DNA of 64,000 nucleotides from Botryosphaeria dothidea (taxonomy: Eukaryota > Ascomycota > Dothideomycetes > Botryosphaeriales > Botryosphaeriaceae), in contig WWBZ02000051.1 of the NCBI GenBank assembly GCA_011503125.2, forward strand, positions 310,001-374,000. The letters run 5' to 3'. The notes beneath the pieces were generated by a model. That model worked only from the letters and a program-made list of their open reading frames with translations, was not told where the DNA came from and did no database searches. Below are positions 26,482 through 38,098 of the stretch, in pieces. Both the position numbers and the translations under genes were made by a program. Each line of letters opens with the position of its first letter. Position 1 is the stretch's first letter.

Positions 26482-26551
26482 GATGATGGGTGAGGGGGGA
26501 CGGGACGGGGTTGCGGATGTGGAGATGGGGGGCATGGACGAGAGAGGGTGA
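25490..26551 (+). CDS. NAA50-like N-alpha-acetyltransferase with extended N- and C-terminal regions
   Basis: GNAT-fold enzyme related to NAA50, which acetylates Met-starting N termini and supports cohesion in animals. Intronless, 353 aa, about twice the size of animal NAA50. The catalytic core spans about residues 95-282: the substrate-loop motif IPYPANFYDEIL (124-135), the acetyl-CoA loop RRHGLATHLL (212-221), the WYRRRGFAVLRRVEGYYRRL block (251-270) and GAWVVWRR. Proline-rich inserts occur at about 155-200. Two additions are odd: an N-terminal PIP-box-like QTSITKWL (3-10), and a Glu/Asp/Gly/Met-rich tail from about 285 onward encoded partly by a GAT microsatellite at 26449-26481. The PIP-like motif lacks the usual double aromatic. 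A catalytic base is not certain. Confidence 0.85.
26449..26481 (+). repeat. GAT trinucleotide microsatellite
   Basis: About eleven GAT units, encoding a poly-Asp run in the tail of the NAA50-like protein. It follows a GAG-rich run coding poly-Glu. Length is likely to vary between strains. Confidence 0.85.
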
Positions 26552-27496
26552 GGACGGGCGCGGTCTGCCGGCCTCGCGGCCCTCGTACCGTCAGAAAGAA
26601 AAAGGGGGGAAAACTGGGCGGTTCTTCCTCGATATGCAAGAACGGCTGCTGCTTGCATATAACCGGCTGCCTTAGGAAGAGTCACGTCTCGCGCCCATTG
26701 GCTAGATGCCGGACCGAGGGTCATCAGTCCCTCTCATGCTCGCCAGGTTGAATGGTTGGAACTCTGCATACGCCACGTTAAACAAGGAGAAAAACACCGA
26801 ATCGGGATCTCAAAGAGACGATGGAGGCCCAGGAGGACTTCGCGAATTCAGGGTATCTCTACTTTGGTGTGATGGACAAACAACCAGCTTCGCGCATGAA
26901 AAATGAGCAGCCCACGAATGCAAAAACACTTCAAGTGGTTGAAGGGGTGCTCTCATAAGGGCAGCAATAGCTGCTATCATGTTAACAGTATGTCAGTAGA
27001 AGACAGACATGGTCAAGTAGATGCACGCATCAAACCAAGGTCACGCAGTTCATAGAAGAGCAAAGTCAGGTCATGAAGCTGCTTATTTGTATATATCTGC
27101 CTCTCATGATACTACAAAGCATGCATATGCGTAATGGAAGAAACAAGTAGTCAGATTGGGATGGGGAGATTGAGGCAAAAAAGCCAAATGAAAAGCCAGT
27201 TCCACAGCTACAACCTCTCGTTGAAGAGAAGGAGCGTTCGGAACAAATAAGGAAAAAAAAAAAAAACATGCGTGCGTTAAAAAAGAGGAAACATGGGTTC
27301 GTGAGATGTTTCCTTCCAATGCCAACTCTATCCCTCAATCACGTAGCCGCCCCGGCAATGCGTTCCACTCCTAGCCCTCTTCTCCTAAATCTGATCCTAA
27401 TAAACACATCAGCTCAACAGAAATCCAACAACGACTGCTTTTAAAATTTCCCCCTCTTCCCTGTCCCTTCTATGACCAATGCTGCCACATCAACGT
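26552..27496. other. Intergenic between convergent genes
   Basis: About 0.95 kb between the stops of the NAA50-like gene and glucokinase; should hold both 3' UTRs. A 13-A run is near 27251. No gene seen. Confidence 0.45.
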
Positions 27497-29127
27497 TTAT
27501 TCCTCCTCGATGACCTCAGGCTTATCCACCTTACCCGCCACCAAGGCGATCAGCGCGGCACCAACACCGCTACCATCCTTGGCAATGCCAATGCGGATCT
27601 TCTTCTCACCCTTCTCGCCAATCTCGGGAACCTCGCGCAGGGCCTCACGCATGTAGTCCTCGAAGCCAGGGTAGAACTCAACGAGCGAGCCATCAACACC
27701 AATATCAACGACCTCGTCGCTAAGACGACCGGTCTGAATGACGATGGCAGCAATGGCGACGGCGGACAGGCGGGCAGCGCGCTTGCCAATGGCACTAGCG
27801 ATGACCTTGACGGCCTCGGCGTCCTCGGCCGACGCGGCGCTGATGCCGTAGTCCTTCTCGAGCGTCTGGCGGATGATGCGCAGGCCGGGGGACGAGTCGC
27901 CCTCGGTGATGCTCAGGAACGACGTGTCGACGCCCCACTGCTTGAACAGGCCGCTCTCGGGCTGGATGTTGGTCGTGCTATGCACGTCGTTGCTCGACGA
28001 GTTGTCGTCCGCGAACAGCGGCACCTTGTCCTTCTGGAGCAGGCTGACCAGCGCCAGGCGCAGGATCTCGCCCAGGAACATGCCCGACACGCGCTTCTCG
28101 AACATCTGGATGCCCGGGTTGGGCGTGTTCTTGTCCAGCTCTTTGTCGTACGGCGTGTTCGGCAGCACGTTCATGCTGTTGTCGAACGAGCCCCACTCGG
28201 TGTTCACAATCATCTCGCCCGTTGACGTGTCGTAGACGGCCTCGTCGTTGTGCTTCAGCTTCGTGACCTTGTCCAGCTTCTCGACGTACGCGCCGTTGGT
28301 TCCCGTGCCAAAGATGGCGCCGAGGAGGGTGCCGGTCTTGCCGGGCGAGGTGTACGAGCGGGCCATCAGCGTGCCTACGGTGTCATTGACCAATGCGGCG
28401 ACGCGGACAGGGAGGTGAAGCTCATCGATCTCAGCCTGCAGTAGCGCGCAGACATCCTTGCCCACGGCGTCAGGGATGTCGAAACCCTTGGTCCAACGCA
28501 TGAGGATGCCCTTGTTGATACCGATCTGGTGAACGGGGAACGAGAAGGTGAAGCCAAGGTTGAAGATCTCCTCGTCGCGGAAGCCTTCGGCCAGTGAGAC
28601 GGTCTTGCGCCTGCGAATCGAACCGTGATAATGCTCACTATGATGAGCCTTCAGGAAGAGCTCGATCTGCTTGGCCAGGAAGGAGAAGAGCTCTTTGGAA
28701 GTCTTCGCGACCATCAGCTCGCGCGGGATGGCGACTTTCGATTGGGTCAGTGTGAAGGTGCTGTTGCCGTGAAGCTGGATCGAGCAGACGCGGAAGTTGG
28801 TGCCGCCGAGATCGACGGCCATGTACAGGCCCTGCGCTGCCGTCAGTCGCCGCGCAATTGATCGCGAGTCCATTGAAGCTCACCTTCTCGGTGCCATTGG
28901 GGACCCCGGTGACGTAAGTGGGGATCTGGCTCAGGTCTGTGCCGTCCTTCTGGAGGCCCTCCTCTGTGCGCAATGGTTAGTATCGCACGAGGCTCGCGAG
29001 GAGCAGCGAGGAAGCGGAGGGAGAACCTACCCATCTGTCTGATGAACTCCTTGGTGGCGCGGCGAACATGGTCGGGGGACATGTCGAATTCAGCGGCCAC
29101 GCGCTTTGCTTCTGCTGCCAATACCAT
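27497..29127 (-). CDS. glkA: Glucokinase (hexokinase family)
   Basis: Phosphorylates glucose to glucose-6-phosphate at the entry of glycolysis in the cytosol. Exons 29127-29031, 28963-28884 and 28831-27497; introns 67 and 52 nt; 503 aa. Hexokinase hallmarks: the phosphate-1 loop VDLGGTNFRV (residues 65-74), the sugar-binding LGFTFSFPVHQ, the MRWTKGF stretch, the catalytic Asp209 in LVNDTVGT, and the phosphate/adenosine loops FGTGTNGAYVEK and DGSLVEFYPGF. The N terminus (AAEAKRVAAEFDMS) and IPTYVTGVPNGTEKGLY resemble fungal GlkA/Glk1 rather than HxkA, so I call glucokinase. The gene symbol follows Aspergillus usage. The 1.77-kb upstream region is free of genes. Confidence 0.92.
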
Positions 29128-30893
29128 GCTGGGCTCAACGGGGGTGTAAAAGGTGTGGTTGTGAGAGAGAGGTGGAGGAGGCGCCTGGCAGGTGTCCGGG
29201 GATTTATGGAGCGGAGAATCGGGGAACGGAGAGACTGGAGAAGCTTGCTGGGGGTCACGAGGGTGGGCTGGTGGGGAGACGGTCGCGAGAAAGAGGCGCG
29301 GTATCACGAACTGGGCGAGCAGAACGAGCAGGAGGAAGGCTACGGGCAGGAGTCGGCCACGGAGCTGGGGCTGGATGAGGTACTGTGAGGCGCTGCTGGA
29401 GCGTGATGAGGACGGAGAGCTCGGGTCGGAGGACCGCTGCGGTGATTTAGCAGACCGCAGTCTGCCTGGGGCGTGGGACGTCAGGGCTGATGAAATTGTT
29501 GGACGCGGGCCTACTTCGCAGTGAGCGGGGCACTTTGGCCTTGGGCGGCGGGGCCCTACGTAAGAGGGCAGCCGCCCGCGTGCGCTGGGACTGGCTGAAG
29601 ACGGAGAAGGCGGAGGATGCGCGATTTGCTCCCACGGGGCTGTCAATGGCTGCGACACGCTGCAGGCGCAGGCATCAGGCGTGTGGTGGTGAGCCGAAGG
29701 CCCGTCCCACGGCGCAGGAACCAGGTGGACTGCGAGCGAGGCCTGCACGGCTTTACCGCCCTGCCCTGCGCTCTGGATCTCGCCCAGAGCCTCATGCCGC
29801 CCATCGTCAGCCCTCCCAGGCCCGCCTCAACGCGGCTCCCGCCGCCGCAGCCGCGGCCTCAGGCCCAGCCAGTCGGCAGCCGAGCGGCCTGATCCGCCCA
29901 CCGCTGACTCGCGCCCGCAAGTCCACCGCAACCCAAGCCGGCTCCAGGCGCCCTCCGTCGCACCACGTCGTCGCAGTCGTCGGCCTCGGCCCGGACATGT
30001 CACGGCATCAGCTGTTCATCTGCTCCAAAAGTTGCTTCTTCGCCGTCATATGTATGCTTTGCTACGCTTCCATTGCCCCACCGCTCACCCCACCCCGATT
30101 GCGCCCCCCACCTCTCCACCAAAACGCTCCCCAGCTCTGTCTCTCGTCGGCCCAGCACGGAATGTAGTAGTACAATACTCCCCGCCCAACTCTGACGGGA
30201 TAAATGCTGGTGCATAAAAGCAGAATCCGCTGCCCACATGCGCGTCCCGCGGCGGCACTAACATGTCAATTGTATGAGAAGCAGAAACAATAAAAAAAAA
30301 CACAAAGGGAACCGCAGAATAAACCCAAGCCCGGAACCCTCGCGCCCGATGCAAAAAGTAAAGGAAAGGAAACCAGAAATTAGGGGGTGCGCTCCACCTG
30401 CTGTTCCACTTTTCAACTGTCGGCGGCTCCGACGCCGGTGTATGTACGTGTTGGAAGAAGAAGAATGAAGAGCAAGGAAATCGCGATGTTTCGTAGAGTG
30501 AATGTCAGTTGGTTGTGCGTGTGCGGAATCTGTTGCCCTGATCCAGCCCCGTCCTTCTATCCAGGTCATTAGAGTGAAAAAAAAAAAGAAAACCGCCAAC
30601 GGGTCACTACGCCCGAGGTTATGGACAAAAGAACGATGGTCGCACTAAAAGAGATTCGAAGACTTTTCCGATCGTGGGCGCGCGTAGGACGCTTGCGAGA
30701 AGCAGGGCCGCGGCTTTGCTGCCAATTAAAGAAGCACTGTTGTGTCGTGTTGTGTTGTTGTTGCGGTTGTGTGTGTTGCGTCGTCGGAGGCAGATAAACC
30801 GGGACGTTCCTCAAGCAGAATTGCGCCAACATACTCCAAGTCGAATGCCGCAAATCGTGGAAATCGAAGCGAACAAGAACCCTCAAGATATGC
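29128..30893. other. Intergenic, glucokinase upstream region
   Basis: About 1.77 kb, GC-rich around 29500-29950. It holds the glucokinase promoter and the 3' flank of the reductase-like gene. Open frames on both strands have biased composition and no recognisable motif. Confidence 0.45.
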
Positions 30894-33549
30894 TCAGCGC
30901 ACGCCGATCGGAGGTCGCGGCCCCAGACTGCTCTGGCTGCTGGCCGCAGAGGGTTCAGAATCTACAAGAGCGCTGGCGCCGCTATCACCACTCTCCGCGC
31001 TAGCGCTCGCACTTCCAGTCAGACTGCGAACTTGAGGGCCTCTCTTAGACTGAGGGTTGCTCACCCCTACATGTTGCTCAACCTGCTGTGGTGCCACCGC
31101 GTTGCCGTGGCCTGGGGGGTGTCGCGGCACTGGTTGCCTCATGCCTGGCGGGGAAGGCCTGCCGTTTGGTTGACCGTTAGCGTAGGGAGGATAACCACCG
31201 GGAGGGGACGGCCGTCCACGGCCAGGGCTGAGGGGATTACCAGGTGACTGGCTTGCCCTGCGACCCTGAGGGTAGGCGCCATAGCCAGGGCCCGCCATTT
31301 CATCCAGACGGGCAGCCGTGAGCGAATTGGTGCGCGATTGCTGTCCCATGTTCGCACGGTCGACGTTTCCGTACCGATCCGATGAGTATCCGATAAGAGC
31401 GTTGTTCATGATCGAGTCGTGAAGGCCAGGGACGTCCGACATCAACCTGGCGCTGGTCCGCTTGTTCATGCCCGGGCGACCGAAGCCTCTGGGGCCGCCC
31501 CGGCCGTTCGCCATTGGGGGAGGACCACCCATCTCCGGGTTCTTGCGGAGCTGCTGCGCGCTAGGAGCCTTGCGTGTGCGGCGCGATGTCACGCTCATCA
31601 TGTCGAAGTTGTCGGGGTCGATCATGGCAGGAGCGCGGGCTCCCATTGGGTCGAAGAAATCTCCGTCATCTTCCTCGTCAAAGTCGCCGGCATGGGACGC
31701 CGGAGGCATCGGTCGCCGGGGTCCGGCAGCCGCGCGCATATGATATTCCCTCTCCCTCAATGCAAGCTCTTTCTGACGTAGAGCAAGTTCACGTTCCCTC
31801 AATGCCATGTCGCCATTGGACATGTTTCCTTCAGGCATAGGGTAAGGGCCACCGTTGACCACGCCGTTGCCAGGCATGTCACCATCTTCCGGGACAGCGT
31901 CATAGAGCATGAGGTGGCTGAACTCCTCGAGATCGTTGCCTTCAAAAGATCCACGGCGTTGCATAGGAGGTCCCGGAGGTCCGTATCCGTTGCCCATCGG
32001 AGGGCGACCCGGTGGGCCCGGCGGGAAACCGTTCGGCGGAGGACCTCTCCTCATCATCGGCGCAGGACCGCCGGTCACGGACGGAGCCCTGCTTCCAGGA
32101 CGACTACCCTTCATGGGATGGCCATTCATGCCGTTAGGAGGCGGGCCCCTGGGCATTGGCGCAGAAGACATTCGTGGCGGGTGGCCACCGTTTTGTTGTG
32201 GAGAAACAGGTGCTGCTGCAGGCCTCTGCTGGTTGACGATGTTGATGTGGTGAAGCATGGCGTAAACTGTCTCGATCCGAGGGACGGGAACGTTGACCTC
32301 CTGGGCGAGCTTCATCGGCGAACCTAAATACGTTTCTACTTCCATCGGGCGCTTTGCGGCGAAGTCCTGGTACATGGTACTATTCGCCTCCTGAGGACGG
32401 GTCATCGCTTCGATAGTCTTGTCTTTGAAGTCGGAGCCAAACTGGCAACCCTGCGCAGTAGCGATTTGAAGGAGCTCGTCCATGACCCCTGAGATGAGCG
32501 AGCGGACGCCAACTTTCTCGACCAGCTCCGCATGGTTGGCCGTCTCAAAAAGCACGCTCGTCGGATGGAAAGCAATGTTCCTGCTCAAGTTAGCAGCGAC
32601 AAACCAAGCCATTCGAAATGTTCCTTACCCGATCATCCGCTCATATTGCTGCTGCCGAATGTTCGGCGAAACCCTGCAGTCCACCTGGCCGGAACCCAAA
32701 GTCATAGCCAGCGCATCCGCCATGTCGGATTGAATCGTCGAAGGTATCGACGGATTTTCACTCGCCGGGCCGACCCAGATCTCCGAGGATCCCGAGTGCT
32801 CGAACTCGCTAGCTCCCAACTGCTGGAGCTCCGCACCCGACACAAGCGAAAGGACGACGTTGGTGGGAAACCGCTGCTCGAGGAAAGCCTCGACGCCCAA
32901 GGCGTGTGTTGTGTTGATTAGAATGCATGTGTGCTGGGGTGAAACAACCGACTCGATCACGGAGGCAATATCGTAAACGTCGGGGAGCGCCTTGACACAG
33001 AGGAAGACGTAGTCGAATGGTGCTTTGGAAAGGCCGGCTGCCTCCTCGGGAGAGCGTACGACTTTGTGTTGGCGTCAGCAACAGGGATGCTCGCTGAAGT
33101 GGTGAGTGAAACATGTTTGGTCGGACATACCTGCACGCGGTTTGAAACGTTCGTTGCCGTACAATTTCGACCTGAACAAGAAAAAATAACGGTGAGCTTG
33201 CTGACGGGTCCATACAATGGAAGAGGAGCTGCCACGTACTTCATCGAGATGCCATATTGTGCCACATGCTCGAAACCTGATTTCCATACCAGTGTGACAT
33301 CGCAAGAATTTGTGGCCTGTAGACGCCAGGAGAGAAAGGCCGACACGGCATTGCCGCCGACTGCAATCAGGGTGTTAGCGTACCATGGTCGCAGAGGGGA
33401 GAGAGGTAGTGTCCGCTGCAGCAGGAGGCGGGAATCGCAGGCGACGGGCGGATGCGGCGGCAGGAGCGAAAAAAACCGGGGTTGGAGACCGGCGCTCGCG
33501 ATTATCACGTACCGGACAGAATCCTCAGGCGAGGTGTTGCGGGAGCCAT
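30894..33549 (-). CDS. Ketopantoate-reductase-like protein with long disordered C-terminal tail
   Basis: N-terminal 6-phosphogluconate-dehydrogenase/ApbA-PanE-like fold, then a very long low-complexity region. Exons 33549-33513, 33360-33240, 33171-33131, 33061-32629 and 32580-30894; 772 aa. PanE-like features: N-terminal Rossmann-type start ILSVGGNAVSAFL, YVFLCVKALPDV, a C-terminal-domain helix RMIGNIAFHPTSVL, the KRPMEVETYLGSPMKLA stretch and VPVPRIETVYAMLHHIN. The usual GxGxxG reads GGNAVS, so cofactor binding is doubtful. After about residue 350 the protein is rich in Pro, Gly, Met, Arg and Ser with a short charged heptad-like repeat (LRERELALRQKELALRER). True PanE enzymes are about 300 aa, so this is likely a structural or regulatory descendant. 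The first intron is 152 nt. Confidence 0.85.
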
Positions 33550-36500
33550 GATGTGCAGGCGCTGGCCAGGGCTTTCGGGCCTGGGATGACGGGCAGGTTA
33601 GGGGACGGGTGCCAGCGGGTTGGCAGGCGTGTCGACAGCCGCGTATCCAGGTCGGGCGCTCGTTGTTTCGTGAGCAGTAATTAGGGAATTAGAGAGTTGA
33701 GGGGCGGGAGCAGAACGAGCGGAAGCCTAGGCAGGCGTGCGGACGGCAAACATGTAGCGGGGGGGAGGGGGGAGGGAAGAGAGCGTGCGAAGGGCTGGAG
33801 TCGGGTGTTGTGTGTGGTGGTGGAGGTGGAGGTGCAGCGCCAGTGATTAGACTATCGGGCGTCGGACGAGGAAAGATCTCTCAACGGTCGCGAGCGGCCC
33901 ACGAAAGACAGCGCAGCGGATGCCGATGCGGAAGCTCCCACCAGCCAGGGCCGCGCAGGACGGGCAGCCACAGCCAAGGCGCGCGACGAGATTAGGGCAG
34001 CGTGCTGTGCTGTGCCGTGCGGGAGCTGGTGCCACAGAAGCTGCGACGGAGGATGGAGCGAGCGCGCGGTGATCGTGAGCAGCAGCACGAGTGATGTGCG
34101 CAGGAGTCGGGGAGGCTCGCGGCGGAAGAGCGCGGGCAGGGGCACGACGCCCGCTGGCCGAGCCACCACCCACTCACTACTGGCCGGACGTCGTGCTGCG
34201 GCCTTGCTGCTGCACCAGGCCTGCTCCAAGCGAAATAATTGCCTTGCCCGCACTCCCCTGCCAGGCCCCAGCACGGCAGACGCAGACGCTCCTGGCGCTG
34301 GCGCCGTTATAAAACGCACGATCTGCCCGACGTGCCACTGCCGCGAGCGCGCGTTTTCGCCGCTCTGCTCGTCGTGATGTGCATAACCAGCCGGTGCCTC
34401 TATCTGCCTGCTGCCTGTCTGCCATCTGTCGTCCCTGCCTGTCACTCACTATCTGGCGCCTGGCTGACCTGACCGCCTCCCGGGTCCCGGCGAGCATCAT
34501 TAGTCGCGTCAGCAGCAGCGATAACCTCCACTCCGCCAGCGCGCGCGCGGGCTGCTCGGACGCGGGCTGCAGCGGACTGCGAATTGCGGATTGCGGACTG
34601 CGCGAGGCCCCGGACCGAGTCAGGCGCTGCATCAACTCAGCGCACTTCCATCGTGAGCTCCTAGTCCGCCGGCGGCACGCAGCGCAGCGCTGCCCTCCTC
34701 TTCGCAGCATTCCCCAGTTGCACGGCACCGCGGCCGGCGCCCTGGGACGGGTCTCAGCTATCGCGGCCCTCGAGCGACGGAGCTAGTAGCTGCTGCACGC
34801 CTGCGCAATCCGCATGCGCCAAGGCCAACGACGCCGCTGCATCATTGCTGGAGCGTGCGCGCCGCCAATCCGGTGGTGCGGTCGCCGTTTACGGTAAGGT
34901 GGCTCATCATAAGAGCAGCGGTTGATTAACGAGATTAGCTGCTGCTGCCACCAGCGACGGCCTCTCGAGCTGCTGTCGCCGCGGCGGCGGTCTGACAGGC
35001 AACGGCACTTGGAGCTGCCGCCGCCGACGAAACCCAACCCCCTTTTGATGCAATCGAGATCTGACGGCGTTTCGAAATTTCAAGTTTTCTGCGTGCCTCT
35101 CGCGCGCAAAAGCCCGCCACCGCCGCCTCGTTCTGGCGGCCTTCTGACTGGATTGCCGCTCTTTCTCAAATGCCAGCCGCCGGGCGCCAGCCTCCAGGCG
35201 CAGTGCGGGCGCTTCCCCTAGCCTGCCAATGCCCGCTTCAACGTCGGACGTTGGCCGCGCGCCCGCCAGCCAGCCAGTCCTCCCTGTTTCAGCTTGAGCG
35301 TTGCGCAAGACGGCGCACGCGCGCAGGGCAGAGCTCCGCCGGCAGCCGGGGGGCTCCAGCGGCGGCGCAGGTCAAGCTCTGCGCGCTCGCCTGATGTTGA
35401 TGCCCCAGGAGCAGCAACAGTGCAGGGGAGGGCACAGGAATAGAACATCGACAACATGCGCCACACATCACTGCTTCTAGGAGGCCCTCTATTTGTTTCA
35501 AGATCGGCGCAACGGAGGCCTGACTCGCTGCTGTTCGGCCGCGATCTGCTCCTGGCCCCCGAGGCGGCCGGGGCCTGCCTCTGCTCCCGGCCGCCGGAGC
35601 CTGCGCTGGCCGCCTCAGCTGGGCAGGGTGCTCTGTGATTTGGCGACGGCCGCGGTGATCGGCCTCGGGGGTGGCTGGCCCAGAAATCAGTAATCCCAGA
35701 GCTTAGCAGCCCGAAGCAAGCAATGCACGCGAGAGCGGCGGCTCTGAGAGATGCTAAGTTGATGTCGACATTATTTCGGCCTAGGTCAGCAGGATCGCCG
35801 CCGCGGAAACTCCCATATTGGCACACAATGCGCATGGCGGCGCAGGTCCTAAGCTTAGCATCGCCCTGCGGAGATGCACACGCGTAGCTCGGGGCAGGCT
35901 CTTCGTCAACTCAATCGTCACCAGTTCGTCATGGCCGGCGTGCGTTCGCAGCAAGACGCGCAGCACCAGCCAGCACTACCCCGAGCAGCGTCTCCAGGAA
36001 CGGCATCCAATTTTGCAGGTCCCCAGTTCTTTTTAATTGCCGGGCGTCCTGCCGCGGAGACCGCAACGAGACACAATGCAAGCCGCTGAACGGAGTATCT
36101 GCCAATGAACCGAGCCAGCACAAGCATTAGCTGGGCTGGACGAATCCGCTCGGCGTCTCCGGGCGGCGCGTTCGGTTCCCCCATCTCGCTCCTCATGCGA
36201 AGGCTCGAGAAAGAGCACTCCCGCGCGATGCCGCCGTCTGGCAGGCGAACGAATAGCTCTACTACTAGCAATTGCACCTATCTGCCTTGACGGCGAATCC
36301 CATTATCGGATCGCTCCCGCACGCCCACACCAACAACGTTCGGAGCCCAGTCGATCGCACAATCACCAGAAAACGAATACGGGCCCCTCAATAATAAAAA
36401 ATCCTGCCCTACTGCAACCACAAGGCCTCCCCACCCACTCTCACCCCTACATCCGCATCAGCACCTTAACGCCGCCTGCTGCCAAGACCATGAAACAGAA

Positions 36501-38098
36501 CAAACCTTTTTTGTTGCCTTCGGCCGCTGGACCCCAATTGTTGGGAGGCTTCTTTTCTGAGACACGTTGAACCCTATCCGCCGCACTGGTAAAAGGAAAA
36601 GAAAAAAAAATTAGAAGCCAAGTGGTCTCACAATGGATACCCGCACGAGCGCAAAATTCCCATTTGCCCTGACTGCGGCCCGCCCGGCTTGTCTGATCGC
36701 CGCGAGACAATCGAATTTCGGAATGCTGACATGCGGGCGGGCGTCTTGTGTTTCTTCTGACGCCTTTTTTTCCCAGCTGCAAATACATAGTGTCTTGAAC
36801 GTGTTGCCCGCCAAGCCCGATCGCACTATTAACTTATCCACCTATCTGACTCTCTTCTCATCAAAGAACGCACGCAGATCCGTAACAGAGAGATTCTCGA
36901 ACAATGGAAGAAGAAGAAGAAATACGAGGAGAAGCCGTTCTGGCCGCCCACCTCGATAGACAACAAAAAAAAGCCGTTTGATCGCGTGTCCCCTCGCATC
37001 CCGTCCCACGTGAGATGAACCTGGGGCTCCCCAGTCTAATGCTGCGGACACCCTTCTGACAGCCGATAACACAAAGTACACGACGTGGATGGGCCTTGTC
37101 GCCAGCCCCCATGCTCACGCAATAATTTTTTTGAATCGAACCTCCTCCCCCCCCCCATTTCTCGGCAAAGCGGTTTCCCGTCCTTCCGCGCCACCGCGCA
37201 ACGCGCAATAATGCAGCCTCTTGTCTAAAGTGGTGATAGAAAGAGGTCTAGACGCGTGATCCCTTGATGCATATGTGTGGGACTGGGTCCAAAAGCATGC
37301 AGCATCATCATCCCTTTCCCCACGGCTAAGGAGATCCAGCGACGTTTATCCCGCACCTAGTTCCCTTATCATCGTCACGAGTAAAAAAGACGTTTGTGCA
37401 CAACATAAAAGCAAAGTCACATCGTCGGCTTTTTCGCGATTCAGGCCCGTCCGCAAATCAACAGTCCTGACATCATAATTTGCGATGGATAATTAGGTAG
37501 TAGAGAGGAGGGGGAAGGGAGGGGTGACGGAGAAGCTCGAGCAGCCCGCGCAGGCGAAGAAAGAAAAAATTGGATCTTCGGTGCCGGGCTACTCTCGCAA
37601 GTGCGATCCTTGGCTTTAATGAACCAGACCCACAAAGGAGATCCTGACGAAAGAGAAGCCGAGCGACAATAATTTCCCCCGATCATCTTGTAGATCTTTT
37701 TCTTAATAGAATGCTCAAGAGGAATTCTGGAATTCAATGTGTTGATATCAACCGGCGCGATCGTGAAACAACAAGCCCATTTTTCATGCAGTGGTGAGGT
37801 GTCGGATAAATATGCTAAATCGGGATGCCTGAGGGAGTCATTCCGCAGATTGATAAAAGACTGATTGATTGACCGATGTCCAGACCATTGAATCTTGCAT
37901 TTCATCGATGTAGTACAGTACAGCAGCAAGGGAGATTTAGCTCATCCGAATCCCTGACGCCTAGAGCTTTTCAAGAGGCAGCACGCTCTACCTCCATGAC
38001 CATTCGCAGCAACATCAAAAAGCGCCCAGTATTTCTGCCGTAAGCGCTTCCATTGGTGACCAATCTGATAATCATATCCCCATTTTCCAATTCTTCCC
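33550..38098. other. Long gene-free block, GC-rich in its first half
   Basis: About 4.55 kb between the start of the reductase-like gene and the 3' end of SUB2, both minus-strand. From roughly 33700 to 36300 it is very GC-rich with CAG/CTG-like and GGC/GCC runs. From 36300 on it becomes AT-richer, and a C-rich run (about 11 C) lies at 37147-37157. I find no conserved frame, splice-consistent gene or structured RNA; open frames of up to about 200 aa are compositional. It probably includes a long 5' UTR or regulatory region. Confidence 0.45.

Noticed and set aside
37128..37142. Second B-box-like string (GGTTCGATTC, minus strand)
   Set aside because: Followed by an A-run instead of the pairing half of a T-arm stem.
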